From Maricaulis sp. (GTDB lineage: Bacteria; Pseudomonadota; Alphaproteobacteria; Caulobacterales; Maricaulaceae): DNA of 5,661 nt. The position numbers and the translations under genes are program-made. How positions within the stretch are numbered: the stretch's first letter is position 1; each line of letters begins with the position of its first letter. Shown piece after piece: positions 1-5,395 of the stretch. The DNA is taken from NCBI GenBank assembly GCA_002694345.1, contig NZLV01000193.1:1-5661 (forward strand), read 5' to 3'. The notes below the pieces were generated by a model. It searched no databases, had not been told where the DNA came from, and was given only the letters and a program-made list of their open reading frames with translations.

Positions 1-502
1 GACGCGGCAGGGACGGATCAATGTCCGACCAGCGCTCATACGGGTTGGCGATGAAGCTGGAGCAGCTCTCATCAGCCGGGACTTCCGCGGCCAGGGCCAG
101 CCAGAGCTGGGTCAGCGTCAGGTCCATGTCCTCGGTGTCGCGATTGGCCGAGCCGACCACGATGCCGTCATAGCCGATCCGGACTTCGGTGATTTCGCGC
201 ACGCCATTGTTCTGGCAGCGCTCATACTCGGAGGCCCGCATGCGGCGCGAGGCGTTCACAATGTCCGGATTTTCCGCACCGACGCCGGCGCAGAAGAGGC
301 GGAAACCGCCGCCTGAACCCGTCGATTCCACGACCGGCGTGGCAAACTCGGTGCGCGCGCCGAAGGATTCGGCCACAGCGGTCGAGAAGGGGAAGACCGT
401 CGAAGAGCCGACAATGCGGATCTGGTCACGCTGCTGGGCTTCCGCCCCGCCGGCGATCGCCAGCACGGCACAGACGGCCGCGATTTTCGCTTGGAGTTTC
501 AT
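1..502 (-). CDS. pstS: PstS-type periplasmic phosphate-binding protein (partial, C-terminus beyond window)
   Basis: This is the N-terminal 167 residues of a periplasmic substrate-binding protein of the Pst high-affinity phosphate importer; the frame stays open to the left edge, and the family is usually about 320-350 residues. The ATG at 502-500 is preceded, 8 nt away, by AAGGAA (516-511). Residues 1-22 form a Sec signal peptide (Lys2/Lys6, hydrophobic core, cleavage near AEA-QQ). Family motifs follow: VGSSTVFPF at 31-39 and ESTGSGGGF at 59-67, both expected to contact phosphate, then DIVNASRRM at 80-88 and YDGIVV at 111-116. The Ser-Arg at 85-86 stands where E. coli PstS has Ser-Asp, as in the diverged bacterial PstS subfamily. 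It starts 57 nt after the porin stop with no terminator between, so the two are probably co-transcribed. pstC/pstA/pstB may follow outside the window. The family call is secure; strict phosphate specificity is inferred. Confidence 0.92.
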   Translation of the reverse strand, partial: MKLQAKIAAVCAVLAIAGGAEAQQRDQIRIVGSSTVFPFSTAVAESFGARTEFATPVVESTGSGGGFRLFCAGVGAENPDIVNASRRMRASEYERCQNNGVREITEVRIGYDGIVVGSANRDTEDMDLTLTQLWLALAAEVPADESCSSFIANPYERWSDIDPSLPR

Positions 503-559
503 GTCTAGCATTCCTTGCCAATTGAACCTTGTTGAGCGCTTGCGCGCCCGGAACGGGAT

Positions 560-1759
560 CTAGAAATCCCACTGCAGTCGAAGTTGTGCGCCCGAAACAT
601 CCGTGTCGGCGGCCCCGGTCCGCTGGACCGTGCCGTCCACCAGATTCGCCATCACGCGAACATGGTCTTCCAGGTACCAGTTCACGCCCAGCGTCCAGTT
701 GGTCAGGACGCCTTCATTCACCGAGTCGAGATCGGCGCGGTCCACGCGCAGGGCAATCTCGACAGCGCCCATCCCGCCTTCTGAAACGGTCGTGGTGGGA
801 CGCGTACGCCCGAACCGGCCGGAGCCGCTGGAATAGGAGCGGGTTTCACCGGTCAGGAAATAGCCGGCAGAGATATATTGGGCATTGAAATCCGGATCGC
901 CGGCCGGGCCGTCGACCGTCAGATCCATCCATTCGGCTTCCACATGGAAGGGCCCGCGGACCATCGCCGCTTCCAGACCCCAGAACAGGGAGGTCTCGGC
1001 TTCGCCCAGCGGACGGCCGGGACGGAAGTCGGCGGACACCACACGACCGGTGATATGCGTCTGCTGACGGACGCGCACGCGGGTCCCGGCATCGCCATAA
1101 TCGAGATGGCGCACCGAAGCTCCGAAATGCAGCGTGGCGTCATCCGTGCTCACCGTCCGCGTGATGCGGGCGGCCAGAGCGGAGCTGTCGTCGAGCTCGA
1201 GGCTGTCGGACAGATCGCCCGGACGACCCCCGAACACACCGCCACTGATCGTGTATCCCTCGCCCTCATGCACCAAGAGGGCACCGACGCGGCGATCCAG
1301 GCCGAACAGGTCCGTGCCCAGGCCGCGCTCCATGAAGGAGATGTAGCGCGAGGAGGTCTGCTCATCGATCGAGTTGGGGGTCTTCATGTGACCGAGCTTC
1401 AGCTCGAAGCCGGAGCCCTCAAAGGTCAGGTAGACGTCGTTGGCCGCGATCGCCTCATTGATGAGGTCGAATTCGGCGACATAGCTCACGCCGCTGAAAC
1501 TGCCGGTGACGCCGAGGCGGGCGGTGCGGATCTCGCTGTCCGACCAGGAGGTGGTGGCACCGGCCGTCTCGAACTCGACATCGCCATAGTCCAGATAGAC
1601 GCGGCCGCGGAATGTGAAGCTGTCGCCGGTTTCGGGGTTGGACCAGGAAGGGACACCGTCAAATTCCCAGCCGCCTTCGTCCTGGGCGAAGGCGGAAGTG
1701 GTCGGGGCAAGAGCGGCGGCTGCGGCCAAGAGAGTGCTCGCAAGAATAGCTTTGGTCAC
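560..1759 (-). CDS. Phosphate-selective porin O/P family outer-membrane protein
   Basis: A 399-residue outer-membrane beta-barrel of the OprO/OprP type, expected to form an anion/phosphate-preferring channel feeding the periplasmic binding proteins encoded next to it. With a GTG start at 1759, residues 1-25 form a clean signal peptide (Lys3, Ala/Leu-rich core, AFA-Q cleavage). The mature part has alternating amphipathic strands with family-like stretches: GRVYLDYGDVEF (52-63), the segment around EIRTARLGVTGSFSGVSY (76-93), then LKLGHMKTPNSIDEQ (120-134) and SFMERGLGTDLFGLDRRVG (141-159). The protein ends in Trp-Asp-Phe, with the terminal Phe typical of BAM-assembled barrels. The frame extends to a TTG at 1825, but that adds 22 residues ahead of the signal peptide and lacks a good ribosome-binding site; the GTG has AGGAC 8 nt upstream, so I prefer it. 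pstS lies downstream. The ion selectivity is inferred from family and context. Confidence 0.88.
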   Translation of the reverse strand: MTKAILASTLLAAAAALAPTTSAFAQDEGGWEFDGVPSWSNPETGDSFTFRGRVYLDYGDVEFETAGATTSWSDSEIRTARLGVTGSFSGVSYVAEFDLINEAIAANDVYLTFEGSGFELKLGHMKTPNSIDEQTSSRYISFMERGLGTDLFGLDRRVGALLVHEGEGYTISGGVFGGRPGDLSDSLELDDSSALAARITRTVSTDDATLHFGASVRHLDYGDAGTRVRVRQQTHITGRVVSADFRPGRPLGEAETSLFWGLEAAMVRGPFHVEAEWMDLTVDGPAGDPDFNAQYISAGYFLTGETRSYSSGSGRFGRTRPTTTVSEGGMGAVEIALRVDRADLDSVNEGVLTNWTLGVNWYLEDHVRVMANLVDGTVQRTGAADTDVSGAQLRLQWDF

Positions 1760-1767
1760 TGGGGGCT

Positions 1768-1786
1768 GTCCTGAAGCTTTCAGGAC
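1768..1786 (-). promoter_or_regulatory. Perfect hairpin containing the porin Shine-Dalgarno
   Basis: Two perfect 8-base arms, GTCCTGAA and TTCAGGAC, flank a 3-base loop (AGC on the minus strand). The 3' arm contains AGGAC, the only plausible Shine-Dalgarno for the GTG at 1759, 8 nt away. In the mRNA the stem would hide the ribosome-binding site; as DNA it could equally be an operator. If translation actually began at the TTG at 1825, the element would lie inside the coding sequence. Confidence 0.6.
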
Positions 1787-1840
1787 GCCTGTCTGACGTG
1801 CTGCGCTATAGAAGCTTTGTGTCAAACCTGCGTCTCTGGT

Positions 1841-1858
1841 GTGAAGGTTTTGCTACGA
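1841..1858 (-). promoter_or_regulatory. Second copy of a Pho-box-like motif in the porin leader
   Basis: On the minus strand this reads TCGTAGC-AAAA-CCTTCAC. It shares the pattern TnGTnGC-AAAA-CCnTCAY with the site at 1894-1911, 53 bp upstream. The match to the PhoB consensus CTGTCAT-N4-CTGTCAT is weak: the AAAA spacer and the TCAY end of the second half are kept, but the first half is poor. It may be a low-affinity second PhoB site, a site for another regulator, or chance. Confidence 0.25.
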
Positions 1859-1871
1859 ATTTGGCAATTCG
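1856..1871. repeat. Short AT-rich dyad in the porin leader
   Basis: The arms CGAATT and AATTCG are perfectly complementary around a 4-base centre. The dyad lies between the two Pho-box-like motifs upstream of the porin. At 6 bp per arm it is short enough to be chance, but its position in a regulatory region makes it a candidate operator. Confidence 0.35.
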
Positions 1872-1893
1872 CGAAACCTCGTAATCAGAATCC

Positions 1894-1911
1894 ATGACGG
1901 TTTTGCAACAA
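1894..1911 (-). promoter_or_regulatory. Degenerate Pho box upstream of the porin-pstS block
   Basis: On the minus strand the sequence is TTGTTGC-AAAA-CCGTCAT. The downstream half matches the PhoB half-site CTGTCAT at 6 of 7 positions and the spacer is AAAA, exactly as in the strong box ahead of phnC; the upstream half is poor. It lies 135 nt before the porin GTG, and its upstream half overlaps one arm of the 27-bp inverted repeat at 1905-1931. PhoB control of an OprP-type porin plus pstS is biologically expected, which raises belief in an otherwise weak match. I could not pick a convincing -10 element. Confidence 0.5.
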
Positions 1912-1931
1912 ACAGATCACAAGTTTGTTGC
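1905..1931. repeat. 27-bp inverted repeat (9-9-9) upstream of the porin
   Basis: GCAACAAAC at 1905-1913 is the exact reverse complement of GTTTGTTGC at 1923-1931, separated by 9 bases. It sits between the terminator of the phn block and the porin, overlapping the upstream half of the degenerate Pho box. It has no T-tract, so it is not an ordinary terminator; an operator for a dimeric regulator is the simplest reading. Confidence 0.55.
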
Positions 1932-1970
1932 GGCTTTCCCCGAAACTTCGAAAACCTCAATGCAGACAGG

Positions 1971-2003
1971 AAAAAGGCCCGGAACCTGACGGGTCCGGGC
2001 CTT
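1971..2003 (-). terminator. Rho-independent terminator after phnDE
   Basis: A perfect 10-bp stem pairs AAGGCCCGGA with TCCGGGCCTT (1974-1983 with 1994-2003). After one mismatch two further pairs extend it over a TGAC tetraloop. On the minus strand the stem runs into TTTTT (1975-1971). It begins 25 nt past the phnDE stop and separates the phn block from the porin-pstS block. Confidence 0.9.
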
Positions 2004-2028
2004 GATCTCGGCGTCAATCTGACGGTGT

Positions 2029-4050
2029 CTAGACCAATCGCTTGCGCAGCAATTGTGACAGCAAATCGATCGCGCTGACCGCTACGACGATCACGATCAC
2101 GATCGCGGCCGTGCGCTGGTAGTCGAAGGCGCGAACGGCTTCGAACAGGATCTGGCCGACACCACCGGCGCCGATCAGACCCAGCACGGTGGCCGAGCGG
2201 GCATTGGATTCGAACCGGTAGAGGCCGAAGGAGGTCCACAGCGGGGCGACCTGCGGGATCACCGCCCAGATCACCTCGTGCAGCGGCATGGCGCCGGTCG
2301 CGCGCACGCCTTCCACCGGCCCGTTATCGATCGACTCGACCGCCTCGGAGAAGAGCTTGGCGAGCACGCCTGTCGTGTGAACCGCGAGCGCCATCACACC
2401 GGCCAGCGGGCCCAGACCCACGGCCGCGATGAAGACCAGGGCGATGATCAGCTCATTAATCGAGCGGAACACGTCCATCAGACGGCGCACGGGCTGCACC
2501 ACCCAGTTGGGGGCCACATTGCGCGCGCTGAGCAGACCGAAGGGGATTGCCGAGAAGATGGCAATGAACGTCCCCCAGATCGCGATCTGGACGGTGATGA
2601 TCATCTGCGGGATGGCTTCGGAGAAGCCGTGCATCAGGTTCTGGCCGTATTCGGTGCGCGATTCGGCGGAGGCGATGTCATCGGGGAAGAAGCCCGCAAT
2701 GAACTCGCCCATGTCCGAGGCGTTCTCGACCAGCAGGTAGGACCGGTCCATGTCGGCGCTGTCGAAGCTCCAGACCAGGATGATGATCACACCGGCGGCA
2801 ATGACCGCATTGGCGACGCGTTCGAACAGCGGCACACGCGGTCCCGGACCACGCGGCGCCGACGCCCACAGAAGCAGGGTCAGCAGGATCAGGGCCAGGG
2901 CCAGCATGGCGCCGGTGGCCAGCCAGTTCACACCGGACGCCGCGGTCGGCGTCGGCGCGTCGGTCTGCACATCGCCGACCGCATTGGCCTGGCTGATCAG
3001 ACCGGTATTGCCCGCTTCCACTTCCGCCAGCCGCGCCCGCAGGGCCGCCACACGGGTTTCGCGTTCGGCTTCGGACAGGTCCGGATCATGACGGGCCGCG
3101 GTCAGGTCGCGCACGATTTCCAGCTGCACGATCGGATCGAGGTGCGCGTTGGAGGACGGCAGGAAGAGACCGAAATAGAGCGGATCGAGCACTTCGCGGG
3201 CTTCGGCAATCTCTTCCGGCGTGCCCATGCGGCCGTAATTCATGAAGAAGTATTGCAGGCGCTGCTTGGCTTCCTCGTCCAGGTCCGAACGCCAGATGAT
3301 CGGGTCGGTCTGGATCGGCGGCGAGGTCCAGATCACGCGGATCCGGGCGGCAATGTCCGGACGCGTACGCTGCAGCAGCGTCATGTTCGTCGTATTGTTC
3401 GTGCCGACATCGATCAGCCCGTTGGCGACGGCGACGGCGTTGGCTTCATGGTTCGCATTGCGCACCGAGTTGAAGCACTCGCTCGGATCAATGCCGCGGG
3501 GCGCGAAGATGAAGGCCGACGGCACCAGATAGCCCGAGGTCGAATTGGGATCGCCCATGCCGAAATCGATCGTGCCGTCACAGGCGAGGATGTCCTCGAC
3601 CGACTGGATCGGGCTGTCGACCGGCACGATGAGCACCGAGTTATAGCCTTCCGATCCGTCCGGATAGGTCGCCTTGGCAAAGACCTGGCCGCCGCCCAGA
3701 CGCACGGCCTGCAGGCCGGAGAAATTGGAGAACCACGCTACCTGAATGGAGTTGTAGCGCATCGCCTGGATCATGCCGGCATAGTCGGACGCATAGAAGG
3801 GCTGGATGTCATAGCCCGTCCACTCCGACATCGCCGCGATGAAGGGGCGCCAGTTGGATTCCAGATTGGAAGAGGATTCCGTGGCGATGATGCCGAAATT
3901 GAGCGTGCGGCGCTCGCCCGGCTCACTCGTCGGGGCGGCGCTGGTGCCGGCTTCGCTGTCCGGACCGGACGGCGCGGAACAGGCGGCCAGGCCGGCCAGC
4001 ATGACCAGCAGGGCCAGGCGAACGAAGATCTGGGACATCAGGCGGATCAT
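2029..4050 (-). CDS. PhnD-PhnE fusion: tethered phosphonate/phosphite/phosphate-binding lipoprotein plus ABC permease
   Basis: A 673-residue single-chain importer subunit. Residues 1-24 are a lipoprotein signal with lipobox LAAC (Cys24). Residues 49 to about 355 are a PhnD-type binding domain: FGIIATESS (52-60), SDYAG (88-92), GYNSVLIV (135-142), DPNSTSG (167-173), HEAN (201-204) and FFMNYG (268-273). An Ala/Pro/Thr-rich linker precedes a hydrophobic segment at 376-397. A PhnE-type permease follows (about 405-673), with membrane segments near 412-429, 484-507, 531-560 and 648-666 and an EAA-like cytoplasmic loop around 576-600 (VEGVRATGA...VIPQ). The start overlaps the phnC stop as ATGA, with GGAGG 6 nt upstream. 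Such proteins are normally two, about 300-340 and 260-290 residues; here there is no stop or frame change between them. Aligned from memory to E. coli PhnD, the amine-binding Glu177 is Thr221 and Asp205 is kept as Asp249, so the ligand may not be 2-aminoethylphosphonate. Confidence 0.92.
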   Translation of the reverse strand: MIRLMSQIFVRLALLVMLAGLAACSAPSGPDSEAGTSAAPTSEPGERRTLNFGIIATESSSNLESNWRPFIAAMSEWTGYDIQPFYASDYAGMIQAMRYNSIQVAWFSNFSGLQAVRLGGGQVFAKATYPDGSEGYNSVLIVPVDSPIQSVEDILACDGTIDFGMGDPNSTSGYLVPSAFIFAPRGIDPSECFNSVRNANHEANAVAVANGLIDVGTNNTTNMTLLQRTRPDIAARIRVIWTSPPIQTDPIIWRSDLDEEAKQRLQYFFMNYGRMGTPEEIAEAREVLDPLYFGLFLPSSNAHLDPIVQLEIVRDLTAARHDPDLSEAERETRVAALRARLAEVEAGNTGLISQANAVGDVQTDAPTPTAASGVNWLATGAMLALALILLTLLLWASAPRGPGPRVPLFERVANAVIAAGVIIILVWSFDSADMDRSYLLVENASDMGEFIAGFFPDDIASAESRTEYGQNLMHGFSEAIPQMIITVQIAIWGTFIAIFSAIPFGLLSARNVAPNWVVQPVRRLMDVFRSINELIIALVFIAAVGLGPLAGVMALAVHTTGVLAKLFSEAVESIDNGPVEGVRATGAMPLHEVIWAVIPQVAPLWTSFGLYRFESNARSATVLGLIGAGGVGQILFEAVRAFDYQRTAAIVIVIVVAVSAIDLLSQLLRKRLV

Positions 4051-4841
4051 GACTCGCCTCCATGGAAGGCGGTCTCGAACTCGGGACCGTAAATCTCGAC
4101 CAGTTTCTCGCGGCTCAGACCGTCGGACGGACCGTCATAGACAATCCGGCCCTTGTTCAGGGCGACCGTGCGATCACAGAATTTCTGGGCGTAGTCGACC
4201 TGGTGCAGGGTCACGACGACGCTCAGCCCATCGGTCTGGTTCAGCTCGCGCAGCAATTCCATCACCTTGCGGGCGGACACCGGGTCCAGCGAGGCAATCG
4301 GCTCATCGGCGAACAAGACCTGTGCACCCTGGACGAGCGAGCGGGCGATGGCGCCGCGCTGCTGCTGTCCACCGGACAGGTTGGAGGCCCGGCGGCCGGC
4401 GAATTCGGCAATGCCGACCCGCTCCAGCGCATCCATGGCGGATTGTTTCACATCGGTCGGGAACAGGCCCAGAGCGCCGCGCCAGGCCGGCAGGCGGCCC
4501 AGGGCGCCCAGCATGACATTGGCGAACAGGGTCAGGCGGCCGACCAGGTTGAACTGCTGGAAGATGAAGCCCAGCCGGGCGCGATTGGCGCGCACACCGG
4601 AGCTGATCTTGCCATTCTTCTGCATGACCTTGCCCAGGACGGACACCGGCCCGGAATTGGAATCAGCAGTCTGCAGGGCGGCCGCGACGCGCAGCAGCGT
4701 CGACTTGCCGGATCCGGAGGGGCCGATCAGGGCCACCATTTCACCTGTCCCGATGGTCAGGCTGACATTGTCGAGCGCCTTCGTCTCGCCGAACGTCATT
4801 TTGACATTTTCGGCTTGGAGCGCCGCTACGGCGTCTGTCAT
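4047..4841 (-). CDS. phnC: ABC transporter ATP-binding subunit of PhnC type
   Basis: A 264-residue cytoplasmic ATPase that would power the PhnDE permease. It shows, in order, Walker A GPSGSGKST (40-48), Q-loop FIFQQFN (92-98), signature LSGGQQQR (155-162), Walker B VLFADE (175-180), D-loop SLDP (184-187) and H-loop His213. The segment between Q-loop and signature (NVMLGALGRLPAWRGALGLF, 108-127) is characteristic of PhnC. I use the ATG at 4841, preceded by GAGGGGAA at good spacing, rather than the upstream ATG at 4886: that ATG lies inside the Pho box and would add 15 unlikely residues. phnDE follows with a 4-bp overlap, indicating translational coupling. Expression should rise under phosphate limitation through PhoB. 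The pathway is clear; the exact substrate (phosphonate, phosphite or phosphate) is not. Confidence 0.94.
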   Translation of the reverse strand: MTDAVAALQAENVKMTFGETKALDNVSLTIGTGEMVALIGPSGSGKSTLLRVAAALQTADSNSGPVSVLGKVMQKNGKISSGVRANRARLGFIFQQFNLVGRLTLFANVMLGALGRLPAWRGALGLFPTDVKQSAMDALERVGIAEFAGRRASNLSGGQQQRGAIARSLVQGAQVLFADEPIASLDPVSARKVMELLRELNQTDGLSVVVTLHQVDYAQKFCDRTVALNKGRIVYDGPSDGLSREKLVEIYGPEFETAFHGGES

Positions 4842-4884
4842 GTTGGCAATTCCCCTCTTCGCGCCGATCTTTTGGCGCAGTCCC

Positions 4885-4902
4885 ATGACACTTTTGTGAC
4901 AG
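4885..4902 (-). promoter_or_regulatory. Pho box (PhoB-binding site) of the phnC-phnDE operon
   Basis: On the minus strand it reads CTGTCAC-AAAA-GTGTCAT, two 7-base half-sites in an 11-bp direct-repeat register. It differs from CTGTCAT-N4-CTGTCAT at one base in each half. It ends 43 nt before the phnC ATG. A weak -10-like AAAGAT lies at 4872-4867, roughly one helical turn downstream, where PhoB-dependent promoters replace the -35 element. The sequence match is direct; binding is inferred. Confidence 0.85.
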
Positions 4903-4909
4903 GTCCCGC

Positions 4910-5395
4910 ATGTTTGTCATCCACGCCGCGAGCCTGATCCTCATTTCATCGCTGATCGCGTTGTCGTGGATCGACTTTCGGACATACCGCCTGCCCGATC
5001 CAGTCACTTTACCGCTGATCGCGGTCGGTCTGGCAGTGAATGCGTTTGTGTTCAATACCCCGGCTGCGTCTCTCGTCGGTGCAGTCCTGGGCTATGGCGT
5101 TTTTGTCGCAATCGAACTCGGCTTCAAGGCGCTGCGCGGAATCCAGGGTCTGGGGCGCGGGGATGCCAAGCTTCTGGCCGCCGGAGGCGCCTGGTGCGGC
5201 GGCTGGCTGCTGCCGGGAATCGTGCTGATCGGCGCGCTGTCCGCACTCCTCTTTGTCGGCGCCCTGGCCCTGGTCCAGCGCCGGGCCATCGACGAGACCC
5301 GCCCCTATGCTTTCGGCCCCTGGCTGGCCCTGGGCATCGCCCTGGCCTGGATCTATCGCGCCTACGGGCCGGGCCTGTATCCGCCGACTTTCTAG
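4910..5395 (+). CDS. Stand-alone A24 prepilin peptidase (PilD-like catalytic domain)
   Basis: A 161-residue integral inner-membrane aspartic protease that would remove leader peptides from type IV pilin-like or Tad-type pilin precursors. The catalytic motifs are IDFRTYRLPDPVTLP (21-35, Asp22) and GLGRGDAK (80-87, with GxGD Asp85). Hydrophobic segments flank them at about 3-20, 34-48, 54-72, 101-122 and 132-150. The LPD..TLP form resembles PilD more than CpaA, yet the N-terminal zinc/methyltransferase region of full PilD (about 290 residues) is absent. An in-frame TGA at 4886-4888 rules out an N-terminal extension in this frame. Its ribosome-binding site is modest (AGG at 4901-4903) and touches the Pho box. 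It diverges from phnC and has no pilus genes nearby in the window, so the substrate is unknown. Confidence 0.9.
   Translation: MFVIHAASLILISSLIALSWIDFRTYRLPDPVTLPLIAVGLAVNAFVFNTPAASLVGAVLGYGVFVAIELGFKALRGIQGLGRGDAKLLAAGGAWCGGWLLPGIVLIGALSALLFVGALALVQRRAIDETRPYAFGPWLALGIALAWIYRAYGPGLYPPTF

Noticed and set aside
503..559. Possible terminator or promoter between the porin and pstS
   Set aside because: Only a 4-bp CCCG/CGGG stem without a T-tract is present, and I see no promoter elements or Pho box; read-through is the simpler view.
878..1774. 298-codon plus-strand open frame opposite the porin
   Set aside because: It mirrors the porin codons, has no ribosome-binding site or recognisable fold, and lies wholly inside the porin gene.
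1760..1825. 22-residue N-terminal extension of the porin from the TTG at 1825
   Set aside because: It would put a polar stretch ahead of a complete signal peptide, and the TTG lacks a good ribosome-binding site; the GTG at 1759 has AGGAC at 8 nt.
1800..1825. TTGACA at 1825-1820 with TATAGC at 1810-1805 as a sigma-70 promoter for the porin
   Set aside because: The spacer is only 9 nt and no acceptable -10 lies 16-18 nt downstream of the TTGACA.
2278..4092. 604-codon open frame on the plus strand opposite phnDE
   Set aside because: It is antisense to a clear lipoprotein-permease fusion, has a His/Arg/Gly/Asp-rich composition typical of reverse-frame shadows in GC-rich DNA, and shows no domain motif.
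1861..4852. 10-mer GAATTGCCAA on the minus strand in both the porin leader (1870-1861) and the phnC leader (4852-4843)
   Set aside because: Chance 10-mer repeats are expected in a window this size, and in phnC it sits in the Shine-Dalgarno/start spacer; shared regulation is not supported.
4842..4886. 15-residue N-terminal extension of PhnC from the ATG at 4886
   Set aside because: The ATG is part of the Pho box, there is no Shine-Dalgarno before it, and the ATG at 4841 has a strong one.
4062..4937. 291-codon plus-strand open frame opposite phnC
   Set aside because: It lies opposite an ATPase with all its motifs intact and runs across the Pho box into the peptidase gene; it is a shadow.
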